From: Anaerolineaceae bacterium
GTDB taxonomy: Bacteria; Chloroflexota; Anaerolineae; Anaerolineales; Anaerolineaceae
Length of the DNA stretch: 64,000 nt
Direction: 5' to 3'
Assembly (NCBI GenBank): GCA_017417055.1
Contig: JAFPZX010000174.1
Location: 62,001 to 126,000, forward strand
Below are positions 42,507 through 51,126 of the stretch, piece by piece. The notes below the pieces were generated by a model. The model was not told the DNA's origin. It saw nothing but the letters and a program-made list of their open reading frames with translations, and did not search any database. Each line of letters starts with the position of its first letter. Positions within the stretch are counted from its first letter, which is position 1. The position numbers and the translations under genes were made by a program.

Positions 42507-44630
42507 TTACTCCAGCATCCAGTTGGACTCATAGTCATCATCACCGTCAAGATCTGCTTCAATTGACAAACCTTCTCCGTTCTGCCAATCCACATAATTG
42601 AAGAAGAACATCCCATTTTCGGCTAAACTGACCGGTTCAGAATTTCGTGTGGAGACATGCAGTTCACCCTCATCATCCCAAAGGGTAAATTCCGCTGCCA
42701 CATCGAATGTCGCTTTGCTGAACTTATCAGCATCTTTATCATCCAATGCAGAAATCCAGATGCCAATCTCGCCTTCTTCATAGTTGTGGAAAATCAGGAA
42801 ATCAACCGCGGCATCCGGAGTCTGACGTTTGCCGTTCCGCAGCTTGGTTTCAAACTTGAAATTATATTCACCATACTCATCGGTAATAGTAAAATCGACA
42901 CCCGGCAGCTGGTCCGCGTTGGCAATCACTTCGAATGCCTCAAACTCCATATCAATATCTTTGTGATATGTCGGTGGATTGTAGACAAAATTCGGAGATT
43001 CATAAGCTTCTGGGATATTCGTGAGCTTCAGATAGCGGCCCGGAGAGGTAATGACCGCGTCAAAAGTCTTGTGTTCTTTACTTTCAGGATAATTCATCCA
43101 CAGGTAATATTTCAGCGTATTCGGTAAAAACGCGGAAGATCGTCCCATAGAACGGGAAATTTCCACGCCCGGGATCTCACGGAAAGTCTCATCCGTTTCC
43201 CAGTCATAACCGGAACGGAGGTCGTCATCGGTTTCGATGTAAATATTGACCGCGGAGGAAACGGAAATCTTGTTCATGTCCACTAATCCATCCTGAACAG
43301 ACGGCACCGCTGTCGGGACAGCAGTCGGCCGAGATAGCGGTTTCGCGGTCGGAACTGCGGTTGGAACGGCTGTCGGTTTCCGGCTGCCGCCGCCCTGCGG
43401 TGTTTGCGTCGGGAACCAGATGTCACTTCCGGAGGATGAGCTGCCGGGACCGTCCGGCATCATCCACGGGGAAAAGATATCCCAGATGGAAGAGCTGCTG
43501 TCCGGCACAGACGTCGGTGAAGTGTAGCTGTCCCCGCCATCGATCCACGGAGAAAGGATATCCCAAATCGAATATCCGCCGTCAGATGGCTGATATGGCT
43601 GCGGTTCAGCCGTCGGATACGCAGATGGACTGCCGCTGTCAGAGGGAGACATCCACGGGCTCAGAATATCCCAGATGGAAGAACCACCGTCAGAGGGTTC
43701 ATAAGGCTGCGACGGCGTATAAGGCTGCCACGGGTTCCAGGAATCCCACCCGGATGAAGCGGGTTGCTGCGTGCAGAAATCGCATTTGAAGGTACCCAGA
43801 CGTGGTTCAACCGGCCCGATCTGGATCGGGTTGGTCCTTCCATGACCAGAATAATTTCCCGCACTCACCCACGGATTGGTAGATGTTTTATAAGACCAGG
43901 TGTTTTTGTTGGTATCCACGGTGATGTAGCGTTCCTCATTGGGATAGTTGTTGTCATACACCATGATGTAATAGATTCCGTTTCCATGGTTCACCACTGC
44001 ATAAGCGGTAATGGCATGACCTCCGCTGAGATTGCTCTGATAAATACCCAGCGGGATCGGTGTATCCGGGTTGCTGTTGAAATGATCGACCAGATACTTC
44101 ACCTGGGTAGTGGGATCGTTTTCAATCAGATAATCATCCATAAACCACTGCGTTGTAAACCAGTAAGCGATCTCGCGCTGCAGTGCCCGGTTGTTCTTCA
44201 GCTGCAGTTTATTGACGCTGCTGGCACCATAGTCTGAAGGGTCAGCCAATCCGGAATAAAACAGGGAACTGAGGACAGCCATACCTTCGCAGTGACCGTT
44301 CCTGACGACCTGATTGATTTCATTCATCCACTGTTCAGCGACTTTCGTCAGCGTACAGGTGCCATCCGAAGAAACAGTCTTGCAGACCTGCGTGCCAAAC
44401 ATACGCACCATTTCCGCACTGGTCAGGTTTTCGACTCGGTAACAGGTTCCGCCCCCCCACACTGATCCGCCGGAGCAGACTTCTGAACCGTAATTTTCAA
44501 AACTAAAACCGTCTTTACCCACACGGAATCCCGTATCCGCCACCAGCGTATCCTTTGCTGAAACGGATCCGAAAATAAAGAATACCGTAATCATCAGGAC
44601 AATCAAAATGATGCGTTCTTTGTTTTTCAT
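42507..44630 (-). CDS. Large secreted protein with papain-like N-terminal domain and IWDILSPW repeats
   Basis: 707 aa. Signal peptide MKNKERIILIVLMITVFFIF ends near VSA. A Cys-His-Asn/Asp arrangement is visible: NGHCEGMAVLSS (Cys114), SGGHAITAYAVV (His205), MVYDNNYP (Asp226-Asn228), consistent with a papain-like cysteine peptidase or transglutaminase-like enzyme. Several other Cys in pairs suggest disulfides. Residues about 300-430 are Ser/Pro/Thr-rich with three copies of SIWDI(L/F)SPW and PTAVPTAVPT runs. The C-terminal part (about 440-700) is beta-rich and acidic. I do not recognise a family for the whole. It stands alone between the greA terminator and a repeat. Confidence 0.7.
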   Translation of the reverse strand: MKNKERIILIVLMITVFFIFGSVSAKDTLVADTGFRVGKDGFSFENYGSEVCSGGSVWGGGTCYRVENLTSAEMVRMFGTQVCKTVSSDGTCTLTKVAEQWMNEINQVVRNGHCEGMAVLSSLFYSGLADPSDYGASSVNKLQLKNNRALQREIAYWFTTQWFMDDYLIENDPTTQVKYLVDHFNSNPDTPIPLGIYQSNLSGGHAITAYAVVNHGNGIYYIMVYDNNYPNEERYITVDTNKNTWSYKTSTNPWVSAGNYSGHGRTNPIQIGPVEPRLGTFKCDFCTQQPASSGWDSWNPWQPYTPSQPYEPSDGGSSIWDILSPWMSPSDSGSPSAYPTAEPQPYQPSDGGYSIWDILSPWIDGGDSYTSPTSVPDSSSSIWDIFSPWMMPDGPGSSSSGSDIWFPTQTPQGGGSRKPTAVPTAVPTAKPLSRPTAVPTAVPSVQDGLVDMNKISVSSAVNIYIETDDDLRSGYDWETDETFREIPGVEISRSMGRSSAFLPNTLKYYLWMNYPESKEHKTFDAVITSPGRYLKLTNIPEAYESPNFVYNPPTYHKDIDMEFEAFEVIANADQLPGVDFTITDEYGEYNFKFETKLRNGKRQTPDAAVDFLIFHNYEEGEIGIWISALDDKDADKFSKATFDVAAEFTLWDDEGELHVSTRNSEPVSLAENGMFFFNYVDWQNGEGLSIEADLDGDDDYESNWMLE

Positions 44631-44673
44631 AGCGATTTCTCCGTAAACTTTTCTTTAAGGCTGTGATCCAGAA

Positions 44674-44745
44674 CGAAGCACACGAGTCTGCCTTTTTGCT
44701 GACGCTTCACCGGCACAAAAAGACTGCACCGTATGCTGCGCTGTC
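44674..44745 (-). repeat. Family A palindromic repeat, copy 3 (inverted)
   Basis: On the minus strand GGTGCAGTCTTTTTGTGCCGG, AAGCGTCAGCAAAAAGGCAG, GTGTGCTTCGTTC. It matches copies 1, 2 and 4. It lies 44 bp upstream of the secreted-protease start. Confidence 0.65.
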
Positions 44746-44876
44746 GGATTATGAATAGTTACGCTTAAAGTATAAATCCTTTTTTCCTCTGCGTAAAAAT
44801 TTTTCATCGAATTTGGGAATGAAAAAAAGGAATTTATAGAAATAGTTAAAAATGTATTAAAAAGTCAAAAAGGGTC

Positions 44877-44904
44877 TTGACAAAATTTGTCAGACAGCTA
44901 AAAT
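44877..44904 (+). promoter_or_regulatory. Promoter of the small RNA gene, with an overlapping palindrome
   Basis: TTGACA (44877-44882), 16 nt, TAAAAT (44899-44904). The sequence TGACAAAATTTGTCA (44878-44892) is a perfect palindrome on the -35, resembling an operator. A similar TTTGTCAAA word occurs at the 59.65-kb promoter. Confidence 0.6.
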
Positions 44905-44910
44905 ATAAGC

Positions 44911-45056
44911 ATATTGAATAACGGAACGTGCACTGCGGGCTAGTAGGGGGAAAAAAGCTTGGGTCTTTCCGGCAAGTTTTCTGGATGAAGGTTTACCCGG
45001 ATGCAGGAGACATAATTTTCATTAATAAAAGCCTCTGTTGAACAGGGGCTTTTTTA
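44911..45056 (+). ncRNA. Unidentified small RNA, about 145 nt
   Basis: A strong promoter, then a transcript with no plausible frame, ending in the hairpin GCCTCTG/CAGGGGC plus T-run (45030-45056). Possible stems are CTGCGGG with CCCGGATGCAG, and CTTG...CAAG around GGTCTTTCCGG. The region GGGCTAGTAGGGGGAAAAAA is purine-rich. I see no match to SRP, 6S, tmRNA or RNase P RNA, nor to a riboswitch I know. A family covariation search is needed for identity. Confidence 0.6.
45027..45056 (+). terminator. Terminator of the small RNA gene
   Basis: AAAAGCCTCTG / CAGGGGCTTTTTT stem with loop TTGAA. Confidence 0.85.
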
Positions 45057-45061
45057 TTGGA

Positions 45062-45328
45062 AGTAGCTGGTGGCCAGTGGACAGTGGATAGTTTTCAGCA
45101 GTCAGCAGTCAGTTATCAGTCGTCAGCTATCAGCAGCCAGTTTTCAGCAGTCAGCAGTCAGTTGTCGGCAGTCAGCAGCCGAAATATTCATTTTACCATC
45201 ATCGCCCTTTAAAACCTGGCACCTGATACCTAAAACCTAAAACCTGACACCTAAAACCTATAACCTGAAACCTGCCACCTGAAACCTAAGACCTAATCCC
45301 TAAAACCTGACACCTAATCCCCAAATCC
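45062..45328. repeat. Degenerate short-word repeat array before radA
   Basis: Words CAGCAGTCAGCAGTCAGTTA and CAGTCAGCAGCC at the left, then ACCTGACACCTAAAACCTA and ACCTGAAACCTGCCACCTGA at the right, up to the radA promoter. It combines word types seen separately at 36.6 kb and 27.25 kb. Confidence 0.7.
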
Positions 45329-45333
45329 TGATG

Positions 45334-45345
45334 TATAATTCAGGT
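45334..45345 (+). promoter_or_regulatory. radA: -10 element of radA, leaderless configuration
   Basis: TATAAT at 45334-45339, then 6 nt to the ATG at 45346. The longer frame's ATG at 45331 lies inside the -10 region and cannot be transcribed from it. No convincing -35 is seen. Confidence 0.55.
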
Positions 45346-46770
45346 ATGGCGAAATCACTAACTCATTATGTATGTCAGTCCTGCGGACGCACCAGCCCGA
45401 AATTCCTCGGCCGCTGTCCGGGATGCGGAGCCTATGGGACCATGGTGGAAGAAGTCAATGAAGAACTGCCGTCCCTTTCCACCCGCAGCCGCTCCCGCGT
45501 GCTCACCACTGGAAGTCTCACCGATGCCGTACCGCAGCGTCTGAAAGATGTCGATGAAAAAGCCGAACCCCGCATTGAGACCGGCATTTCCGAACTTTCC
45601 CAGGTATTGGGAGGCGGCATTGTCCCCGGCTCCGTGATTCTGATCAGCGGAGACCCGGGCATCGGGAAATCGACCCTGCTGCTGCAGACCGCCATGAACA
45701 TCGCACAGGAACGGACGCTTCTTTATGTCTCCGGTGAAGAATCCGAGCGGCAAATCAAAATGCGTGCGGCCCGTCTGATCGAAGCCGGCGGACGCACGGA
45801 AATCCCCGACAAACTTCTCCTGCTTACAGAAACCAGCCTGAACCACATTCTGCACCATGTCAAGGAAATCCAGCCGGACTTCCTGATTATTGACTCGATC
45901 CAGACCATGCAGCTGGATGAAATCGAATCAACCGCCGGTTCCATCACCCAGGTGCGGGAATGTGCCGGGAAGCTGCGGGAACTGGCCAAGATGAATAACA
46001 TCACTGTCTTCATGATCGGTCACGTCACCAAGGAAGGCAACATCGCCGGTCCACGTATTCTGGAACACATTGTCGATACAGTCCTCTATCTCGAAGGCGA
46101 TCGCTTTATGTCCCTGCGTCTGCTGCGTTCCGTGAAAAACCGCTACGGAGCCACATCAGAAGTGGGCGTTTTTGAAATGCTGGAAGAAGGATTGGTTGAG
46201 GTCAAAAACCCCTCCGAAGTCTTTCTGGCAGAGCGCATGGTCAACGCACCGGGCTCCGCAATCGTCGTTACCATGGAAGGCACCCGCCCGCTGCTGGTGG
46301 AAATTCAGGGACTCACCAACCCGGTTGGGCTCGGGAACCCGCGCCGCACACCGATTGGCGTGGACATCAACCGGCTGTTCCTCATCACTGCTGTTCTGAC
46401 CCGACGAATTGGCGTCCGGCTTGGCGAACAGGACGTTTTTGTGAACGTCGTCGGCGGGATGCGCATTGCCGAGCCGGCAGCGGACCTGGCTATCGCCGCG
46501 GCAATCGTCTCCTCAGCGAAAAATCAGCCGGTTCGGGCTGACGCCGTTCTAATCGGAGAGGTCGGTCTCTCCGGAGAACTGCGCGGAGCGAACAAAATAA
46601 CAGCAAGGCTGAACGAAGCAGCCAAATTGGGATTCACCATGGCTGTGATTCCCCGCGTCAATCAAAAAACCCGGGAAAGTTTCCCGAAAACCATGCAGGT
46701 CATCGAAGCCCGTTCCCTGCGGGAAGCTTTGAAAGCCGTTCTGCTGCCGGACAAAGACAGCTCACAATAA
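45346..46770 (+). CDS. radA: DNA repair protein RadA (Sms)
   Basis: 474 aa. MAKSLTHYVCQSCGRTSPKFLGRCPGCGAYGTM gives the N-terminal Cys4 zinc finger. ISGDPGIGKSTLLLQTA (about 93-109) is the Walker A motif, LLYVSGEES and FLIIDSIQTM (Walker B) follow, and KNRYGATSEVGVFEM (about 257-271) is the RadA-specific KNRFG motif. The C-terminal part is Lon-like (DVFVNVVGGMRIAEPAADLA). It processes recombination intermediates. It is first in an operon with a DUF6391-like gene (21 bp) and holA (9 bp). Confidence 0.95.
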   Translation: MAKSLTHYVCQSCGRTSPKFLGRCPGCGAYGTMVEEVNEELPSLSTRSRSRVLTTGSLTDAVPQRLKDVDEKAEPRIETGISELSQVLGGGIVPGSVILISGDPGIGKSTLLLQTAMNIAQERTLLYVSGEESERQIKMRAARLIEAGGRTEIPDKLLLLTETSLNHILHHVKEIQPDFLIIDSIQTMQLDEIESTAGSITQVRECAGKLRELAKMNNITVFMIGHVTKEGNIAGPRILEHIVDTVLYLEGDRFMSLRLLRSVKNRYGATSEVGVFEMLEEGLVEVKNPSEVFLAERMVNAPGSAIVVTMEGTRPLLVEIQGLTNPVGLGNPRRTPIGVDINRLFLITAVLTRRIGVRLGEQDVFVNVVGGMRIAEPAADLAIAAAIVSSAKNQPVRADAVLIGEVGLSGELRGANKITARLNEAAKLGFTMAVIPRVNQKTRESFPKTMQVIEARSLREALKAVLLPDKDSSQ

Positions 46771-46791
46771 ACAAAAGGCAGAGAGGTAATA

Positions 46792-47319
46792 ATGGAAATT
46801 GCAAAAACAAAAGTTCATATCGCACCGCTGCAGGTGCTCTCTCACATTCGGAAAAATCACGCGCTTGAACATGCCACAATCCACATTCTGACAAAATCCA
46901 TGCCGAACGTTTCCTTTGCCGGCTATTCTTTTATCAAAGGATACTGGATCTATGGGAACGCCGAGCTCCAGGAAATCCAAAAGGCTGTGGAAATAGCACA
47001 CGCCCGGCTCAAAAACGGCGAAGCAAGTCTGGCGGTCCACCCGAACTGCGGCACCAACATCGCCATTACTGCCCTGTGCACCGCATCAGCCTCGATGCTC
47101 ACCAATCTGATGGAATCAGAGGATGACAGCAAATTGACCCGTTTCAGCGGCCTGCTGACCGGCGGAATGATCGGCGCGCTCGCTGCCCGTCCGCTCGGGC
47201 CTAAAGTTCAGCAGCACATAACCACCGACGCCAACGTCAAAGATATATCCATCGTCAGCATCTCCTGCAGCTCTGTGCGCGGCACGCCGGTGTTCTTTGT
47301 GAAAACGGAAATGGAGTAA
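46792..47319 (+). CDS. DUF6391-like protein
   Basis: 175 aa. HIRKNHALEHATIHILTK (about 18-35) gives the conserved HALEHATI block. GYSFIKGYWIYGN and LAVHPNCGTNIAITALCTASA follow, then a hydrophobic segment near 117-133 (LLTGGMIGALAARPLGP) and VQQHITTDANVKDISIVSIS. This is the pattern I associate with DUF6391, mostly from cyanobacteria and Chloroflexota; function is unknown. GAGAGG precedes the ATG. Its position between radA and holA suggests simple co-transcription, not necessarily DNA work. Confidence 0.65.
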   Translation: MEIAKTKVHIAPLQVLSHIRKNHALEHATIHILTKSMPNVSFAGYSFIKGYWIYGNAELQEIQKAVEIAHARLKNGEASLAVHPNCGTNIAITALCTASASMLTNLMESEDDSKLTRFSGLLTGGMIGALAARPLGPKVQQHITTDANVKDISIVSISCSSVRGTPVFFVKTEME

Positions 47320-47328
47320 AGAGCGGCT

Positions 47329-48330
47329 ATGGCAAACATTCGCATTCTGCACGGGGACGATATCAGCGCAATCGATGAAGCGGTCGCTGCGCTTGTCCAG
47401 GAACAGAAAGACAGCGGATTTGCTGATCTAAACCTGACCGTCCTGCATGGAAAGGGATTGTCTGCCAATGATTTCTCCAACGCCGTACTGGCCGCACCGT
47501 TTTTGACCGATTTCCGGGTCGTGATCCTCCATGAACCGCTGGCAATGGCCGGCGGCCGGGATGGCAACCAGAAGTTTTTGAAGCTTTTGGAAGACACACC
47601 ACCTACAACGCTCCTGTACCCCGTCATCAAGGATGCCATCGAACGGAAAGACTGGGAAAAGCTCGGGAAAACATCTTTCCTGCGCAAATGGGTGGAAAAG
47701 AACCCGGACAAAGCCACCCTGACCACCTACCAGCTGCCGGCACAAAACGCCATGCCCGGCTGGATCATGAAAAAAGCCGTTGCAATGGGCGGAAAATTTG
47801 ACGGTTCCGGTGCCTCAGCCCTGGCAGCGGCAATCGGGAACGATACCCAGGCTGCCACGCATGAGATCGAAAAACTCCTGCTCTACGTCGGCTTTTCCCG
47901 TCCCGTGGATGATGCGGATGTCAATGAACTGGTCAGCGGTGTGACCTCTGTTTCTGTGTTCGATATGGTGGATTCTCTGGTGGTCGGAAATTCCAAAGTT
48001 GCGCTCACCAAACTGCACCAGCTTGAGGAAACGGAAGAGATTCCTCAGCTTTTTGCCATGATCATCCGCCAGTTCCGGCTGCTGGTACAAACACGCTCAA
48101 TCCTCGACAAGCGGGGCAATTCTCAGGTTGTGCAAAAGGAACTGGGACAGATCCCGTTTGTCGCCGACAAACTCGTCCGACAGGCATCCGCCTTCACCGC
48201 GGATAAACTGAAAACGATCTATACGCAATTATTGGAGTTCGATTATCAATTCAAAACCAGCGGAAACGACCCGGAGGCGGCTCTCGATCTCTTCATCCTG
48301 GACGTCGCCCAGCTGCTGAAAAAGAGATGA
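47329..48330 (+). CDS. holA: DNA polymerase III subunit delta
   Basis: 333 aa, the right length. An N-terminal AAA+-like module (IRILHGDDISAIDEAVAAL, LPDFRVVILHEPL-type strand) is followed by DTPPTTLLYPVIKD and helical domains 2-3 with TQAATHEIEKLLLYVG (about 166-181), FDMVDSLVVGNSKVALTKLHQL (about 208-229) and the collar domain (LLVQTRSILDKRGNSQVVQKEL, DPEAALDLFILDVAQLL). It loads the sliding clamp. The start follows the DUF6391-like stop by 9 bp. Confidence 0.9.
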   Translation: MANIRILHGDDISAIDEAVAALVQEQKDSGFADLNLTVLHGKGLSANDFSNAVLAAPFLTDFRVVILHEPLAMAGGRDGNQKFLKLLEDTPPTTLLYPVIKDAIERKDWEKLGKTSFLRKWVEKNPDKATLTTYQLPAQNAMPGWIMKKAVAMGGKFDGSGASALAAAIGNDTQAATHEIEKLLLYVGFSRPVDDADVNELVSGVTSVSVFDMVDSLVVGNSKVALTKLHQLEETEEIPQLFAMIIRQFRLLVQTRSILDKRGNSQVVQKELGQIPFVADKLVRQASAFTADKLKTIYTQLLEFDYQFKTSGNDPEAALDLFILDVAQLLKKR

Positions 48331-48366
48331 TCAATTTCGATATCTATTCGATAATTAAGCGGAATC

Positions 48367-49227
48367 TTACAATAAAGCCAGGTAACGCTTTCGATCCTCA
48401 GCAGAAATTTCCAGCACGTCCATTGCCTGTTCCGCGGTGATTTTCAGGTTTTTCATCAATTTCTGAATTGAAAAAAACTTTTCTTCTTCACGTCCTTCAT
48501 CACGCCCTTCTTGTTTGAACATATTCATGGTTTTTGCTTCATCATATTCTGTAATGCACATATTCTTTACCTCCGCTTTGTGACTCATCAGGAAGGATTT
48601 TATTACGGATTCTTCAGACATTTCCCGAAGCGCCATGTCAACAGCCGTTTCAATATCTCCGGTGAGCTCTTTATAATAACGAATCCGGTCAACCAGCCAG
48701 GAATAATCCCGCAAAGGTTCACAGGCATTCAACAAATCCATGTTTCTGCCATAATTGATGTTGAGCATCTTAACCTTTATCTCAATATCCGGATCCGAAC
48801 CTTCGGGAAAAGCTGAAGAAAGTCTCAGCTCTATACAATCTTCTTTTTCCGCAAGACCATTATAAAAGCAAATAAACTTCGGGACAGGCAGCATTTTCTG
48901 TGTAGAACTGTAAATATTGATATTATTAACCTCTATGTATTTACTGTAAACCATTCCGGCATACGGCAGAAAACGGATCGGTATATTCGGATTGTACGAA
49001 GACTGCTGCTCCCAAAAATTCATTGTCGCTTCAATCAGGAAAGAAATATCATTCTTCATGCTCATATAGATGACATTTTTAATCGTTGTGATTGTAATAT
49101 CATCCGGATTCGTGTAAGAAGTCCCGTTGATCGCATTATACAAGCTCAATGTCCAAGCCTTATTCTCCGGATTACCAAATATAAACCGAAATAATCGATC
49201 CTTGTTTTGAAAATTGATTACTGCCAT
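48367..49227 (-). CDS. Rpn-family PD-(D/E)XK nuclease / putative transposase
   Basis: 286 aa. AVINFQNKDRLFRFIFGNPENKAWTLSLYNAINGTSY (about 3-38) is the N-terminal pattern of the Rpn/PDDEXK transposase-derived family. LIEATMNFWEQQSSYNPNIPIR (about 65-86) corresponds to the ExQ...P core, and FICFYNG to the next strand. A Glu/Arg-rich segment (EGRDEGREEEKFFSIQKLM) near the C terminus is typical. Members promote recombination or act in phage and plasmid defence. The start at 49227 has AGGAGA upstream. The gene is A+T-richer than its surroundings, and these genes often multiply in genomes. Confidence 0.85.
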   Translation of the reverse strand: MAVINFQNKDRLFRFIFGNPENKAWTLSLYNAINGTSYTNPDDITITTIKNVIYMSMKNDISFLIEATMNFWEQQSSYNPNIPIRFLPYAGMVYSKYIEVNNINIYSSTQKMLPVPKFICFYNGLAEKEDCIELRLSSAFPEGSDPDIEIKVKMLNINYGRNMDLLNACEPLRDYSWLVDRIRYYKELTGDIETAVDMALREMSEESVIKSFLMSHKAEVKNMCITEYDEAKTMNMFKQEGRDEGREEEKFFSIQKLMKNLKITAEQAMDVLEISAEDRKRYLALL

Positions 49228-49429
49228 ATATCTTCTCCTGTAAATATTGTACATCTAAATTTGAATGAAATCAAGAAGCAACGGATGAGACAAAATAAAG
49301 CATTTTTTCACTGCAGAAATCATCTCAACCAATAAATTTTCCACAGAAATTCCACAAACGCGCCAAATTCTCTCCACGTTCATGTCCTATACTACAAACA
49401 ACAAAGCATGAAAGGAGTTTTCAAACATC

Positions 49430-50203
49430 ATGAAAACAAACAAAGTTGTAAAAATGCTCATTGCCATAATGGCCGTTGTTATCCTCAACTCTCTCACAGT
49501 CAGCGCATTCGCTGAAACCGGTTCCGATACCGCTCCGGAAGCCTATGCCTTCAAACGCGGACAGAAACAAAACCGGGGACAGAACTACGGATACAATGAC
49601 GATCGGTTGGAAGACTGGTTCGAAAACCGAATCGAAAAACGGGAAAATCAGGTCGATTTCAGTCAGCTTCCGGAAAGACCGACTGATGAAGAAATGCTGG
49701 AATTCTTCAAACAGTATTTCACCGGAGAAAGCACTGGACGGATCACAGACGGCAAATCCGGCCAGACCGCACCGCAGAACAACGGCTGCGGCAGGAGAGA
49801 TCAATCCTCAGCCAGACCGAATATGGGGCAGGAAAACCTTCCGATGCGTCCCATGAGACAGAATCATGACCAGGCTGACCGCTTTGAAGACTGGTTTGAA
49901 GACCGCATTGACGCCCGCAAACATCATGTCGACTTCAGCGAGCTTCCGGAAAACCCGACTGATGAAGAGATCGTTGAATTCTTCCGAAAGAACTTTATGG
50001 GTGAAAACACAGGGAACGTTCCTGCAAAACCGCAGTCTGATCAGGGAAGCGCCCCGGATACGCAGACAGAAAAGGATCCCGTGAAAGTGCAGCCCAATGA
50101 AGAACCTGTCAAGGATCCCGCAAAGATGCAGCCCACTGAAGAATCTGGCAAGGACCTTGTAAAAGCTCAGCCTGAAGAAGAATCTGTCAAGGACCCCGCA
50201 TAA
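49430..50203 (+). CDS. Secreted protein with two internal repeats and a KDP tail
   Basis: 257 aa. Signal peptide MKTNKVVKMLIAIMAVVILN ends near AFA. Residues 57-103 and 149-195 are two copies of one unit (DDRLEDWFENRIEKRENQVD against ADRFEDWFEDRIDARKHHVD; then PTDEEMLEFFKQYFTGESTG against PTDEEIVEFFRKNFMGENTG). The tail from about 215 has 3.5 copies of a 13-residue unit KDPVKVQPNEEPV. It is highly charged and probably extended. Function unknown. AAAGGAG precedes the ATG and TATACT is a probable -10 about 45 nt upstream. A terminator follows. Confidence 0.75.
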   Translation: MKTNKVVKMLIAIMAVVILNSLTVSAFAETGSDTAPEAYAFKRGQKQNRGQNYGYNDDRLEDWFENRIEKRENQVDFSQLPERPTDEEMLEFFKQYFTGESTGRITDGKSGQTAPQNNGCGRRDQSSARPNMGQENLPMRPMRQNHDQADRFEDWFEDRIDARKHHVDFSELPENPTDEEIVEFFRKNFMGENTGNVPAKPQSDQGSAPDTQTEKDPVKVQPNEEPVKDPAKMQPTEESGKDLVKAQPEEESVKDPA

Positions 50204-50230
50204 TCCGATTTTCTTCCCCATATCTCTCTC

Positions 50231-50258
50231 AAAACCGGCCGGAGTTTCGGCCGGTTTT
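50231..50258 (+). terminator. Terminator of the duplicated secreted protein gene
   Basis: AAAACCGGCCG / CGGCCGGTTTT stem with loop GAGTTT; 11 pairs. Confidence 0.8.
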
Positions 50259-50344
50259 GCCCGGCAGAAAAGATATCTATTGACAGGCAATTTGTTTCCG
50301 AATATACTGGAATTGCCTTTGAAGAAAAAAGAAGAGTTACCTTT

Positions 50345-50422
50345 CAAAATAGTCAAAGCAGCCTGACCTGTTGACTCAATTCTGAGTCAACGAAAACAGG
50401 CCGCTTGACTCATTCTGAATAG
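50345..50422 (+). repeat. Family C palindromic repeat, copy upstream of the response regulator
   Basis: ATAGTCAAAGCAGCCTGACC, TGTTGACTCAATTCTGAGTC, AACGAAAACAGG, then GACTCATTCTGAATAG. It ends 18 bp before the response-regulator start codon, covering its promoter region. Confidence 0.7.
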
Positions 50423-50439
50423 AAACAAAGAGGAGAATT

Positions 50440-51126
50440 ATGCCGCGAATTTTAGTTGTCGATGATGAACCGGATATCTGTCAATTGATCCGCCGTTATG
50501 CCGAGCATGACGGTTTTGAGACCGTCGGCGTCTCTGATGGGCTCCAGGCCGTAGAGCTCTGCCGCAAACAGGATTTTGACATCATCATCATGGATGCCAT
50601 GATGCCGGAGATGGACGGATTCACCGCCACCCGCAGGATCCGGGAGGAAAAAGACATCCCGGTGCTCATGCTCTCCGCACGCGGCGCGGAATATGATAAA
50701 CTGTACGGCTTTGAAGTCGGCGTTGACGATTACGTAACCAAGCCCTTTTCCCCCCGGGAACTGCTCGCACGCATTCATGTGATCATTAAACGGCACGAAA
50801 AACCCGGCAGTCCGGCAGAACAAAAAGACGCGGTTCTTGACTTCGGCGGCATAAAAATCGACACGCTCGGGCACGATCTTTATCTGGACGGAGTAAAAAC
50901 CGAACTGACAGCCAAAGAATATGACCTGCTGCTGTATCTTGCCAAACACAAAGGGATCGTGATGAGCCGGGATCAGATCCTCAGCAGCGTGTGGGGATAT
51001 GATTTTTATGGGTATGACCGCACCGTCGACTGGCAGATGAAACTCCTCCGCGGGAAACTCGGGAAATACCGGGATTGTATCCAGACCATCCGCGGCGTGG
51101 GGTATAAGTTTGAAATCAACAACTAA
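50440..51126 (+). CDS. OmpR/PhoB-type response regulator
   Basis: 228 aa. Receiver domain: ILVVDDEPDIC (about 4-14, acidic pair), DIIIMDAMMPEMDGF (about 48-62, phospho-acceptor Asp53), LMLSARGAEYDKL (switch Ser/Thr region) and DDYVTKPFSPREL (Lys). The winged-helix output domain follows (LTAKEYDLLLYLAKHKGIVM, GYDRTVDWQMKLLRGKLG, IQTIRGVGYKFE). It should control genes under the sensor kinase that follows. GAGGAG precedes the ATG. The final codons AAC AAC and stop TAA are the start of the family B repeat at 51123, which separates it from the kinase gene. Confidence 0.93.
   Translation: MPRILVVDDEPDICQLIRRYAEHDGFETVGVSDGLQAVELCRKQDFDIIIMDAMMPEMDGFTATRRIREEKDIPVLMLSARGAEYDKLYGFEVGVDDYVTKPFSPRELLARIHVIIKRHEKPGSPAEQKDAVLDFGGIKIDTLGHDLYLDGVKTELTAKEYDLLLYLAKHKGIVMSRDQILSSVWGYDFYGYDRTVDWQMKLLRGKLGKYRDCIQTIRGVGYKFEINN

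Noticed and set aside
44911-45056. SRP, 6S or tmRNA identity for the small RNA
   Set aside because: The expected conserved SRP tetraloop region, the 6S bubble and the tmRNA ends are not visible; left unidentified.
45062-45328. Possible CRISPR array
   Set aside because: The repeated words are only 7-9 bp and irregular, there are no unique spacers and no cas genes in the window.
49320-49365. DnaA-box-like words (TTTTCCACA, AATTCCACA) near holA
   Set aside because: Only one fits the consensus, with no cluster, AT-rich unwinding region or dnaA/dnaN nearby; not an origin.
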